Shown: in pieces, positions 6,866 to 14,115 of the stretch
How the letters are laid out: each line of letters starts with the position of its first letter
How positions within the stretch are numbered: position 1 is the stretch's first letter
IMG/VR virus record: IMGVR_UViG_3300011116_000422
Span: 1 to 59,627 of that record
Source of the DNA: a virus
Reading direction: 5' to 3' (one strand)
Length of the DNA: 59,627 bases
Made by a program: the position numbers and the translations under genes
Notes under the pieces: generated by a model
The model's input: the letters and a program-made list of their open reading frames with translations, nothing else
The model's database searches: none
Told to the model about the DNA's origin: nothing

Positions 6866-7018
6866 TTAAGCGACCTCCTTCAATCCGAAGTAATCTTGAA
6901 CGAATTGCTGTGCCTGCTTCTTTCCCTTTTCGTCGTAGAACTTGATAATCCATTCTTGGCCTTTGTAAACGACCCAGACTCCAACGCCTTCTTCGACGAT
7001 TCTGATTTCCTTTTTCAT
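6866..7018 (-). CDS. Small hypothetical protein, first gene of P5 operon
   Basis: A 50-residue protein (MKKEIRIVEEGVGVWVVYKG...) with a beta hairpin and a glutamine-rich helix, similar in plan to other YKGQEWIIKFYDEK-type small phage proteins. AAAGGGG lies 7 bases before the ATG. It is the first gene after the strongest promoter of the family (P5), so it is likely well expressed early. Confidence 0.65.
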   Translation of the reverse strand: MKKEIRIVEEGVGVWVVYKGQEWIIKFYDEKGKKQAQQFVQDYFGLKEVA

Positions 7019-7043
7019 TTCCGACCCCTTTCCCTACACCATT

Positions 7044-7073
7044 ATTATAAACCCGGGTTTAGTGTTAGGTCAA
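7044..7073 (-). promoter_or_regulatory. Strong promoter with perfect 14-bp palindrome (P5)
   Basis: Minus-strand TTGACC (7068-7073), 18-bp spacer, consensus TATAAT (7044-7049), with TAAACCCGGGTTTA at 7048-7061. The predicted start is near 7037, 19 nt before the first ATG. This is the closest match to consensus in the window. Confidence 0.88.
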
Positions 7074-7115
7074 GTTCATTTGAATAAGAATCTAGGATTA
7101 TTTACGCTCAGGTGG

Positions 7116-7131
7116 TGTGATATGGCTCACA
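7116..7131 (-). promoter_or_regulatory. CRP/GlxR-type binding site upstream of P5
   Basis: TGTGA-TATGGC-TCACA, a perfect TGTGA-N6-TCACA site. Its centre is 79.5 bp from the downstream edge of the -10, against 68.5 bp for the site at P2. The 11-bp difference is one helical turn, so both sites face polymerase in the same way. Confidence 0.65.
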
Positions 7132-7142
7132 AAAAGGAGATA

Positions 7143-7171
7143 GGGGCCACTTCTTCCCCAAAAGTGACCCC
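7143..7171 (-). terminator. Hairpin downstream of 7201-7386, probable terminator
   Basis: GGGGCCACTT (7143-7152) pairs with AAGTGACCCC (7162-7171) apart from one mismatch. Reading on the minus strand a T-run (CTCCTTTTT) follows a few bases later. It would end the terminase transcript before the P5 operon. Confidence 0.5.
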
Positions 7172-7200
7172 TGCCTGCCCCTCGGAGAAAGGAAAGGTTC

Positions 7201-7386
7201 TTACTCCGTAAGTTCATCGCGCTTGGCGATAGCGAGGACGATACACATGTGCCTTTTTTTGGTCAAGGCTTTTAGATGATTTGTTGCAATTTTTTTATTT
7301 GGTGCTGATAGGAATTGTTCTCGCCATACTCCGCTGGCATCTGTTCCCAATGCACACCATTCTTGAAGTTCTATTAATGTTCCCAT
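7201..7386 (-). CDS. Small hypothetical protein after terminase
   Basis: A 61-residue basic protein (MGTLIELQEWCALGTD...ALTKKRH...) with no recognised domain. AACCACGAAAGGAG precedes the ATG (7390-7403), the same leader element as in the early operons but with one extra A. It lies 64 bp after the large terminase gene and before a hairpin. Confidence 0.6.
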   Translation of the reverse strand: MGTLIELQEWCALGTDASGVWREQFLSAPNKKIATNHLKALTKKRHMCIVLAIAKRDELTE

Positions 7387-7450
7387 GTTGCTCCTTTCGT
7401 GGTTAACGAAAGATTAACTGCGGTTATGCAATGTTTCAATTACCGACACG

Positions 7451-9064
7451 CTAAATGTTTGAAGCGAGTCCGCCCCAACTATTCGGTTGAGTAAGAGATA
7501 TCGGTGAAGCCATATCAAACGAAGTTGAACCCGGAGGATTATAAAGACATAGCAAAATTGCTTCGGCTCTATCCGGTGAAGGAATTCCTCGACGACGCAT
7601 ATCTGCTTTTGATTCGATTTTAATTCTGCCGGATGAATCGCTGGCATAAGTTGGCCCGGTCATTTGAGCCGCGCATCTGTGGTCAATATCTAATCGGACA
7701 TCTTGCATACCTTCGGTCTTAGGTTGCAAAAGATTTCTTGCATTCCACCACATTTCGGCTCTTTGATTTGAAAAACGATTTGAGTCTCTGGCCCGCTCTG
7801 CAACATTGACCGCAACAATCTTAGAATTGTGACGCTGTTCACTTCCCCATGTTTTAAGAACTGATGCAACTCCCCAGCCAACACCAATCGAGTCAATCTT
7901 TACGCGAACAGGTTCAGGGATTTGTCTTTCTTTGTGAACTTTCTCTGCCGCGAGTATCTGAGTAAGAATAACTCCGGCTACATCGACTGCATTTGCATTT
8001 GCCTTACCGCTTGATTTATGTCGGATAGTGCAGGCCATGCCATCTGCCCATGCGATAACAAATTCATCTCCGCCATCTGCCGCAATATCAACTCCAAGTT
8101 GAATTGGTCCCGGGTCAACTACTTGCTCTGCGCTCGCTTCAATCCATGAAAGAGGAATTACTTTATTAGCAACCACTGACGGAAATCTTGCGTGAACACG
8201 GGCTTCAACAAATGCTGAATCTTCACCATATTCGCGAACTACATCGTTTACCCAATCCTCATCGACTAAGTGAGTAGCGACCGGATGCGGTGGAATGTTA
8301 GCCGGGCATGATTTACATGTTCCCGCGTCTTCTCCTGTGAAATTTGGTGTGTCATAAGCGCCAATCGGGATGACGTTGTATAAATCAGATGAACAAGCGC
8401 GTTCGAACCATGAGCCTTCTTGGTCTGTCGGTGGGTTGCCCAATACTAAGAGGCGAGTGTGTCCACCTGTCATAAGTGATTCAAGAGCGGTGCCAAGAGT
8501 CTGTGAGATACCTCCGGCCTCATCAACAACAACTAGCAAGTGAGGTGCGTGAACACCTTGAACCGCTGTCTCATCGTGATTACCTGCCGAGAATCCGTAA
8601 GCAACCATTTCGTTGCCAATCTTCCATTCAACTGTGAAGACTTCGCCGGGAAGTTTATGACGTGCCGCAACTCTGCGAACGTGAGGCCATAGAACGTTTC
8701 TAACCTGTCGATAAGTAGTCGCTGTTGTTACGACTTGAGCAGTGCCGACCGGATGAACTGAAACCCACCATGCAATCGCTCGAGCCGCAATGTGTGATTT
8801 ACCCGGTGCGTGGCAGGCGGGAACGATAGTTCTTTTATTATCGCGAACTGATTCCAGAATTTCTCTCTGCTTGGACCATACGGTTTCTTCCAATGCGCCG
8901 CGAACAAATCCAACTGGGTCGTCTTGCCATTTGCCATATTTGTTATCGACCTTCTCATCAATGAAAGTTGATAAGAGTTGACGTTCTTCTAATTCAAGTG
9001 ACTTGAGTATTCGGATTCTTTCAGGCGCTGGCAGTGTCAGGAACTTCTGAATCGATTGACTCAT
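7451..9064 (-). CDS. terL: Terminase large subunit
   Basis: This 537-residue motor and nuclease cuts concatemers and drives DNA into the prohead through the portal. The ATPase half has Walker A ACHAPGKS (residues 83-90), Walker B LVVVDEA (177-183) and a GNPPT coupling segment (209-213). The RNase H-like nuclease half has its first aspartate in GVDIAADGGDE (about 324-334) and a second in KIDSIGVGWG (about 390-400). The length is normal. It overlaps the small subunit gene by 44 bp. The portal gene lies about 14 kb away across the circular junction, an unusual separation. Confidence 0.93.
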   Translation of the reverse strand: MSQSIQKFLTLPAPERIRILKSLELEERQLLSTFIDEKVDNKYGKWQDDPVGFVRGALEETVWSKQREILESVRDNKRTIVPACHAPGKSHIAARAIAWWVSVHPVGTAQVVTTATTYRQVRNVLWPHVRRVAARHKLPGEVFTVEWKIGNEMVAYGFSAGNHDETAVQGVHAPHLLVVVDEAGGISQTLGTALESLMTGGHTRLLVLGNPPTDQEGSWFERACSSDLYNVIPIGAYDTPNFTGEDAGTCKSCPANIPPHPVATHLVDEDWVNDVVREYGEDSAFVEARVHARFPSVVANKVIPLSWIEASAEQVVDPGPIQLGVDIAADGGDEFVIAWADGMACTIRHKSSGKANANAVDVAGVILTQILAAEKVHKERQIPEPVRVKIDSIGVGWGVASVLKTWGSEQRHNSKIVAVNVAERARDSNRFSNQRAEMWWNARNLLQPKTEGMQDVRLDIDHRCAAQMTGPTYASDSSGRIKIESKADMRRRGIPSPDRAEAILLCLYNPPGSTSFDMASPISLTQPNSWGGLASNI

Positions 9065-9530
9065 CCACGTCTCCCATCAATGCCGCAATCTTTGCTTCCA
9101 ATGCGTTGACCGTAACAACCTTAATTGCTCCGCCATCTTCGCCGGATATCTCTGCGCTTAATCTGCGTCCGTATTGCTGAGGGGCTGTTCTTTCCAACCA
9201 CCAAGCCGCCGCTTGCCAAGTTCCGTTCTTCGCCGCATTCTGGATAATTGCAACGTTTCGAACCTTTGCTTCAGCGCGAGCGCTTTTTATAGCCTCCCAT
9301 AATTCTAAATAAGGCCGTTCATGTTTGTTCGGTTTGGCTCCAGATGCAATCGTTTCTGATTCTTGTAGTCCTCTATCGAGCCATCGATAAACAGTTGATA
9401 CGCCTATTCCGGCAAAGTCACACGCGTCTTCTACGAAGTTTCCCGCTTGCAATGCCGATAGCAGTTGCTTAACCCGAGGGTCGTCAATGCCTACGACTTT
9501 GCGTCCTCGTTTACGGGGTTCGTTTGCCAT
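9021..9530 (-). CDS. terS: Terminase small subunit
   Basis: A 169-residue DNA-recognition subunit. After a basic start (RKRGRK) comes a helix-turn-helix in residues 24-55 (EDACDFAGIGVSTVYRWLDRG), then a helical region for oligomerisation with A-x-WWLER-x-x-P, typical of actinophage small terminases. It sits directly upstream of the large subunit. Its ATG is preceded at exactly 6 nt by TAGATT and by no ribosome binding site, which suggests a leaderless transcript starting at the ATG. Confidence 0.85.
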   Translation of the reverse strand: MANEPRKRGRKVVGIDDPRVKQLLSALQAGNFVEDACDFAGIGVSTVYRWLDRGLQESETIASGAKPNKHERPYLELWEAIKSARAEAKVRNVAIIQNAAKNGTWQAAAWWLERTAPQQYGRRLSAEISGEDGGAIKVVTVNALEAKIAALMGDVDESIDSEVPDTASA

Positions 9531-9536
9531 GTGATA

Positions 9537-9542
9537 AATCTA
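9537..9542 (-). promoter_or_regulatory. Leaderless-type -10 (TAGATT) before small terminase
   Basis: TAGATT lies 6 nt before the ATG at 9530, placing the transcription start at the A of the start codon. No clear -35 is seen. The same geometry occurs before genes starting at 34465, 34534, 35798, 35836 and 56618. Confidence 0.5.
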
Positions 9543-9569
9543 CTCCGGTTATGAAAGAATAACGGTGAT

Positions 9570-9944
9570 TTAGTCTCTTTTTGAGGGAGAAAAGTCACCA
9601 TTCATGTCAATACTGCGCGATTTTGACGCAATAGATGTCTTAATTAACTTACTTTTCTCAATTACCTTTACCTCTACCCAATTGCAATCAAGTGCATCAA
9701 ATAAATCGTTTACCAAGAGTGGAGCAATCTCCTCTGCGTGAATTCCTTCTTCGCCAAAGTTGAGAAGATAGTTACTGAGTGAATCACCATCGACGCAAAT
9801 CAAATCAGGTGAGTATTCAATAACCACGGTGTAGTTAACAATCGCCCCATCATTTGGGTTTCTTGTCATCATGTCTTCTGTTTCAAATTTAATGTGGTCT
9901 AAGAATTTCGGTGCAGGGAAGTATTTCAATTGCTCTGTTGCCAT
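9570..9944 (-). CDS. QueF-like T-fold protein without the catalytic cysteine
   Basis: The 124 residues align along most of their length with unimodular QueF (preQ0 reductase): IEYSPD-x-x-CV (QueF: ISYIPD), SLSNYLLNF (SLKLYLFSF), GIHAEE (DFHED), and a closing VEVKV strand. The thioimide-forming cysteine of the SLCP motif is replaced (TRNP here), the catalytic aspartate after it is missing, and ESKS is changed to DGDS. So it has the fold but probably not the reductase activity. Other 7-deazaguanine genes are not visible. It lies between ParB-like and terminase genes, preceded by AAGGAGAC. Confidence 0.6.
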   Translation of the reverse strand: MATEQLKYFPAPKFLDHIKFETEDMMTRNPNDGAIVNYTVVIEYSPDLICVDGDSLSNYLLNFGEEGIHAEEIAPLLVNDLFDALDCNWVEVKVIEKSKLIKTSIASKSRSIDMNGDFSPSKRD

Positions 9945-9953
9945 GCTGTCTCC

Positions 9954-10637
9954 TTAGTAGATTCCGGCTTTATTCATTAAGTGTGCAATAAGGGCTCCGG
10001 CTTGCGCTTGGCGCTCTTGAGGTAAATCTGCGCGAAGTGTCGCCATGTAAGTTTTCCACCGGGCTTCGTCTTCTTCGTTTAATACGGCGATAACTTTAAA
10101 TCCTTCAGGGGCTTCTTGCTCGCTTTCATCCATGCTCTTATTCATTTCATCAAGAGCATCTCCGCCCATGTTCATAAGTTCTTCAAGTTGGCTTTGTGTG
10201 TAAGGAAGGCCAGTAAGTAAATCATCCCCGAGATTAGTTGCAAGGTCCTGAAGTAACTTTGTAAGTTCTCCAAGGTCTGCCCGGCCTCTGGTCTCATTCA
10301 TAATGATGGTGAGTTTTTTAGCCTGCGTCTCATCGACCGTGAGCACAATCGCCGGGATAGTCAAACTCTCAACTAGAGATGGAATGTTGCCTTTGCCTGC
10401 AATGCCATCTTCAGCAATCTTTCGCAGGGCTTTCCAACGGTGTTCGCCATCAATGATTTCGTATCGCATCCCGAGTTTGCGAACAAGAATTGGCGCGATA
10501 AATCCATTATCAGCAATCGATTCAACTTCGGCTTCAAACTGACGTTCGTTCTGTCTGTTCGGATTCCACGGATTAGGAACTACCTTGTCCAGCGCTACAT
10601 GCTGAATTGATAATTCGATTTCTTGGGGCTTTGCCAT
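9954..10637 (-). CDS. ParB/Srx-fold nuclease-domain protein
   Basis: A 227-residue protein with an N-terminal ParB N-terminal domain: V-x-P-N-x-WNPN-x-Q near residues 21-30, I-x-DG-x-x-AP-I-L-V (44-53) and the hallmark DGEHRWKAL (about 63-71). The C-terminal 100 residues are helical and acidic. Such stand-alone ParB-like proteins are common beside phage terminases, where they may act as CTPase/DNA-binding or nuclease factors. GAGAGGAAAAGC precedes the ATG. Confidence 0.8.
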   Translation of the reverse strand: MAKPQEIELSIQHVALDKVVPNPWNPNRQNERQFEAEVESIADNGFIAPILVRKLGMRYEIIDGEHRWKALRKIAEDGIAGKGNIPSLVESLTIPAIVLTVDETQAKKLTIIMNETRGRADLGELTKLLQDLATNLGDDLLTGLPYTQSQLEELMNMGGDALDEMNKSMDESEQEAPEGFKVIAVLNEEDEARWKTYMATLRADLPQERQAQAGALIAHLMNKAGIY

Positions 10638-10647
10638 GCTTTTCCTC

Positions 10648-11817
10648 TCAGTTCGGCATTTCAGATATCGGAAGACATAGCAAATTCGCTATATGTTCAA
10701 TTTCTTTACCATGCGGTAGTTTTTCAATCCAATCAAGCAATACCTCTGCTTCGACCGGAACAACATATTGTCCCACTTTTAATCGCGTTTTTTTCTCGGC
10801 TCTTGCTCTTGGTGTTAATCCCGAGAAAAGGTCATTCATTTCTTCATAATCCCAAGCCGTTCCAATAAGGTCGGGAACTGAGATAAGAACGCTTTTAAGA
10901 AGTGCCTCGTCATACGTCGCCAAATCGGTAGTCCGGTTATCAATAAGAACAATGCGAGTTCCAGTTTCTTCATCTACATCCACCCAACTGACTGCAATCT
11001 TTGTCCAGCCCAATGCTTTAGCCGCCATCCATGTGTGATTTCCAACAAGGATTTGACGAGTTCTACGGTTAACAATAATCGGGCGATACTGGCCCAATGT
11101 TGAAAGACTTTCGCAAATAGCACCAACGTCGCCTTCTCGAGCATTTAAGTAAAACGGTTCAATGCTATCAATTGGCAATTCTTGAGTTTCGAGAATAGCA
11201 ATCTCTGCCTCAGTTGAGAATTTAAGTTTCCGAGTCTTTGCCTTTGTGGTTAGTTCAATGCCTAAGCGGCTTCCTATCTGCCGGGCCACCTTGGTCTTTT
11301 GTCCCCCGCATTCCTTCAAGATATCTTCGTGCCAGACTTCCCATGCCAAGTGGTCAACTTTGTATCTGTGCATCCCGCAGATAACTTTCTTTCGGGGTTT
11401 AGTTTCTTTTGGCGCGGGTTTAGTAAAACTTAATTCCTTATCAAGCATTCTAGGAATTGCGTCATATCCTGTTGCAACTAAATCCGGTAGCGAGCGCAAA
11501 AGGTCTGTCAGCATGTCATTTTGATAACTGCCTAAATCGGCTGTGCGGTTATCGGCTAAAACAACTTTCTTGCAATAGGTCTCATCACCATCAACCCAAC
11601 TTACAGCGATAGTTTCCCAACCTAAATCTTTAGCGGCTTGCCATACATGATGCCCGGCTAAGACTCTACGAGTTTCCCTGTGAACAACAATTGGCCTGTA
11701 TTGACCTAATCGCCTGAGAGATTCTTTTATTGTTCCTAAATCGCCAATTCTTGGATTATTAGGAAACGGCACAAGGGAAGCGACATCTACTGTTTCACCT
11801 TGCAACTTTATTTTCAT
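10648..11817 (-). CDS. Protein with two tandem ParB-like domains
   Basis: A 389-residue protein that contains the same ParB-like domain twice. Copy one is residues 10-120, with LRRLGQYRPIVVHR, VLAGHHVWQAAKDLGW and VVLADNRTADLGSY. Copy two is about 215-340, with LSTLGQYRPIIVNR, ILVGNHTWMAAKALGW and IVLIDNRTTDLATY. A basic linker lies between. GHH/GNH replaces the usual GEHR, so activity may differ. It is 10 bp upstream of the single-domain ParB-like gene, making three ParB-like domains in a row. Confidence 0.78.
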   Translation of the reverse strand: MKIKLQGETVDVASLVPFPNNPRIGDLGTIKESLRRLGQYRPIVVHRETRRVLAGHHVWQAAKDLGWETIAVSWVDGDETYCKKVVLADNRTADLGSYQNDMLTDLLRSLPDLVATGYDAIPRMLDKELSFTKPAPKETKPRKKVICGMHRYKVDHLAWEVWHEDILKECGGQKTKVARQIGSRLGIELTTKAKTRKLKFSTEAEIAILETQELPIDSIEPFYLNAREGDVGAICESLSTLGQYRPIIVNRRTRQILVGNHTWMAAKALGWTKIAVSWVDVDEETGTRIVLIDNRTTDLATYDEALLKSVLISVPDLIGTAWDYEEMNDLFSGLTPRARAEKKTRLKVGQYVVPVEAEVLLDWIEKLPHGKEIEHIANLLCLPISEMPN

Positions 11818-12155
11818 TCTTCCGTAGGTTTAGCCTTTTTGGCTTTTTTCTTTTGAATGCGCTGAATTCTTTCTTCAAGGATTGTTATGCGTTCTTCAGG
11901 AGTTTTGCTTGTTTTTTCTTTTGGAGGCATAAGGATTTTGTAAACGCTTTGGTCGGTTGTTCCCATGGCAATACCAATTTGCTTATAAGTAATTTTGTTT
12001 TTTCCGGTGCCATAGTTATCACGAAGTTCCTCAACAATTAACTTTCTTTGTTGAGCCAATTCTGAAATAGCCCTCTGGTGTTCTCTCATTTTCTGAGTTA
12101 GAACCCCTACTTGAAATAATCCGTCATCTCCTGATTTTAATATCGTGCTACTCAT
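11814..12155 (-). CDS. HTH regulatory protein, sigma-region-4-like
   Basis: A 113-residue protein with a helix-turn-helix at about residues 56-78 (ITYKQIGIAMGTTDQSVYKIL), preceded by a helix that fits the first helix of a sigma-70 region 4 type domain, and ending in a very basic, lysine-rich coiled tail. It overlaps the double-ParB gene by 4 bp. It is a candidate regulator of replication or terminase genes; the operator is unknown. Confidence 0.65.
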   Translation of the reverse strand: MSSTILKSGDDGLFQVGVLTQKMREHQRAISELAQQRKLIVEELRDNYGTGKNKITYKQIGIAMGTTDQSVYKILMPPKEKTSKTPEERITILEERIQRIQKKKAKKAKPTEE

Positions 12156-12603
12156 TTTTGCCTCTCATTAACATAACCCCCTGAAGGTAGAGAACCATAG
12201 CATTTTTCCCGCGCTGTGGTCTAAGGAACGTAATTGCTTTTAAAAATTCGGGTGAATCGTCTTCAAGAATCTTAGCGTCAACTATTCCATCGATAGCCGC
12301 TTTAGCCGCCGGATTACATGCCGCTACATCTTGAAACACGCCCCCTTTCTGCCATGGTTCGATTGTCACTGTCGCCCATTTCAATTGCGGAATCTTTTGT
12401 GCTTTTGCTAAATAGAAAAATGCTTCTCGCCACTCTTTCACATTTGTTGCCCTTTGCCAACGATTGCCAGCGCGTTCGGAGTTTGTTGTCCACGGGCGAG
12501 CGCCATATTCAATTCGATAAGAAACTAAACTTCCGCATCCATCTAAACATGATTCATTTGAAAACGCGCCACAAGTTGTGCAAGGCTCAATCCTCAATTC
12601 CAT
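12148..12603 (-). CDS. RusA-like Holliday junction resolvase
   Basis: The second half carries the RusA pattern, with an acidic pair in AAIDGIVDAKILEDDSPEF about 95-115 residues in, followed by a hydrophobic strand. RusA-type enzymes cut branched DNA before packaging. The N-terminal part holds PCTTCG and SCLDGC, a probable zinc site, not usual for RusA. The start is uncertain: ATG at 12603 or 12615, or a TTG at 12630. The 3' end of the HNH gene overlaps this start. Context (HNH, ERF annealase, ParB) supports recombination or processing. Confidence 0.65.
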   Translation of the reverse strand: MELRIEPCTTCGAFSNESCLDGCGSLVSYRIEYGARPWTTNSERAGNRWQRATNVKEWREAFFYLAKAQKIPQLKWATVTIEPWQKGGVFQDVAACNPAAKAAIDGIVDAKILEDDSPEFLKAITFLRPQRGKNAMVLYLQGVMLMRGKNE

Positions 12604-13048
12604 ACCATCCATCATTTGATAAGAAAACAAATTTTTTGATTGCGGGCATTCCGGGCAGGTCGATACTTATTTCAACAGGAGTTTCTGCAACATCGTGGTC
12701 TCGTAAAACTATCCAGCCTTTTTCATAAGCCTCTTGTCGATTAGATTCAATGTATCCATGACATCCAGTTGTTCCGGAGCCGCAAAGCGCTAAAAGGTTT
12801 GAAGCCAAATTTAAATCTTCTCGGTCGGTGCCACCCATGCCTCTCGGGATTCGGTGGTGAATTGAATAAAACTGATTCTCCCCGAGTTTGTTTCCGCAGA
12901 TTTCGCATCTGTATCCGGAGCGTTCTAACACCATCTGACGAACCGCTTTAGAAGGACCCGTAGAACGCTTTGCAGGCGATTTGCGGGGTTTTGGCTTGGA
13001 GGTCTTACTTCGGTCTGGGAATTCTGATTTAGGGCCTTTTAGGCTCAT
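12587..13048 (-). CDS. HNH endonuclease
   Basis: A 153-residue protein with a basic, proline-rich start and a complete HNH domain: YRCEICGN (about residues 46-53), the catalytic SIHHRIPRGMGG (66-77), LNLASNLLALCG (83-94) and GCHGYIE. The two CxxC/CxxxxC-H pairs form the structural zinc site. HNH enzymes near phage terminase genes often help cleavage at packaging. AAGGAGG precedes the ATG and the promoter P7 lies just upstream. Confidence 0.85.
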   Translation of the reverse strand: MSLKGPKSEFPDRSKTSKPKPRKSPAKRSTGPSKAVRQMVLERSGYRCEICGNKLGENQFYSIHHRIPRGMGGTDREDLNLASNLLALCGSGTTGCHGYIESNRQEAYEKGWIVLRDHDVAETPVEISIDLPGMPAIKKFVFLSNDGWYGIED

Positions 13049-13078
13049 CTTTGCCTCCTTGAGATTTAGTGGTTGGAG

Positions 13079-13108
13079 TTTACTTTACCCGGGGGTGATT
13101 TCCTTGAA
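13079..13108 (-). promoter_or_regulatory. Degenerate member of the palindromic promoter family (P7)
   Basis: Aligned to P2/P3/P5 with the same 18-bp spacer: TTCAAG (13103-13108), spacer containing CCCCCGGGTAA, and AGTAAA (13079-13084), the same -10 as P4. The predicted start is 24 nt before the HNH start codon. Confidence 0.5.
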
Positions 13109-13221
13109 CCCGAGGGAGTGAGTAGAGATAGCCTTAGTGGATATCCCTGACTTCCCATCACCTTTCGGTCGGTCATCTTCGATAGGTCTTACCCACTACA
13201 AGTAAGACGATTGCGCTAAGT

Positions 13222-13276
13222 GTATGTTTTCTTTGAACTATATCTAGGCAACCCGTTTTAGATATAAAAAACATAC
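13222..13276. repeat. Two-part inverted repeat in the non-coding region
   Basis: GTATGTTTT (13222-13230) pairs with AAAACATAC (13268-13276), and inside it TATATCT (13239-13245) pairs with AGATATA (13260-13266). This leaves an asymmetric bulge of 8 bases on one side and 1 on the other, and a 14-base loop. It could be an RNA structure or a protein-binding site at an origin. Confidence 0.6.
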
Positions 13277-13424
13277 TCGCGGTTTATGGTCTCACCGCTA
13301 CCCTCTACTCTCATCAATGCAAAGCAATACTCACCCATTTAACGGGGTAACGCGTTGATTAAACGCGCTGGAAGTTTAACGCCTGTCCATCGGCTCATCA
13401 TCTACTCAACGGACACAAACAAAC

Positions 13425-13457
13425 GCGACCCGCTAAACCATTCTTAGCGGGTCGCGA
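13425..13457 (-). terminator. Terminator after the ERF gene
   Basis: CGCGACCCGCTAA and TTAGCGGGTCGCG form a perfect 13-bp stem around a 7-base loop. On the minus strand it is followed by TTTGTTTG, a fair U-tract. It ends the P6 operon (ERF and its upstream partner). Confidence 0.75.
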
Positions 13458-13473
13458 ACGTTACAGCATATTT

Positions 13474-14115
13474 TTAATTTGGGGAAGCAGGCGCCACCTT
13501 TGGTGTCTGGAGTTCCCGTAAACGAGCCGTATAAACAACGGCTAGTTCTTTTTTAAGGGCGTCGTTAACTTCGTATTTATTAACTTCTTGGCGAATCACC
13601 TCAAGAACGTCACCATCAACTGCATCTTGAAGTCGGATTTTCCAACCTTCGATTTGGTCAATGCCTGCGTTTGGCTTTGCTTCAGAACGTTCATACGAAT
13701 ATGAATCCGGGTCGGGTTCATCTGTTGGGAGTGCGAGCGCTTGCAAGAGTGCGATTCGAAATGCGACTGACATCGCTTTTGCAACTGCCTTGTCTCCGGA
13801 GTCCATCGCTTCACCGAGAACAATACATTCCAATGTATCTCCGGCTTGACCAATGAACGTATATTTAACAGTTAGAAGAACATGCGCCATGAGTGTTCGG
13901 CGTTGCCCCACTTCAACTGTTGCATATTCGTGATTCATAACTGTTGGAATAACTACAACACCATGCTCACGCAATGCGGGTGCTACTGCATTTAATACAG
14001 CGTCAATTCCGCGGAAGTTAAAATTTTGCGCTGTGTTTCTATCGCTCTTTTTAACTGATGAAACACTAGCCATGACTTTAGCGAGCGCTTCTTGAATAGG
14101 AACAGGATTACTCAT
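13474..14115 (-). CDS. erf: ERF-family single-strand annealing protein
   Basis: A 213-residue recombinase that anneals complementary single strands, as in P22 Erf. The central block has NFRGIDAVLNAVAPALREHGVVVIP and, later, GEAMDSGDKAVAKAMSVAFRIALLQAL, the hallmark of the ERF family. The ATG at 14115 is chosen because GAGG stands 6 bases before it. The protein ends in a proline-rich tail. SSB (54.6 kb) and the RusA-like resolvase would complete a phage recombination set. Confidence 0.85.
   Translation of the reverse strand: MSNPVPIQEALAKVMASVSSVKKSDRNTAQNFNFRGIDAVLNAVAPALREHGVVVIPTVMNHEYATVEVGQRRTLMAHVLLTVKYTFIGQAGDTLECIVLGEAMDSGDKAVAKAMSVAFRIALLQALALPTDEPDPDSYSYERSEAKPNAGIDQIEGWKIRLQDAVDGDVLEVIRQEVNKYEVNDALKKELAVVYTARLRELQTPKVAPASPN

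Larger units (their letters stand above)
13049..13473. other. Longest non-coding region (425 bp), highly structured
   Basis: No gene of plausible length or with a ribosome binding site is visible here. From left to right it holds promoter P7 (13079-13108), a two-part inverted repeat (13222-13230 with 13268-13276, and 13239-13245 with 13260-13266), a short CGCGTT...AACGCG hairpin near 13350-13370, and the terminator at 13425-13457. It lies between ERF and HNH genes, so an origin of replication or a structured untranslated RNA are both possible. Confidence 0.6.

Noticed and set aside
12604-12630. TTG start at 12630 for the RusA-like gene
   Set aside because: It lies inside the HNH gene without a ribosome binding site. 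The ATGs at 12615 or 12603 are more plausible.
13250-13276. GTTTTAGATA near an inverted repeat, reminiscent of a Cas9 crRNA/tracrRNA anti-repeat
   Set aside because: No Cas gene, no repeat array and no spacers are present. The match is short and the structure is better described as a local bulged stem.
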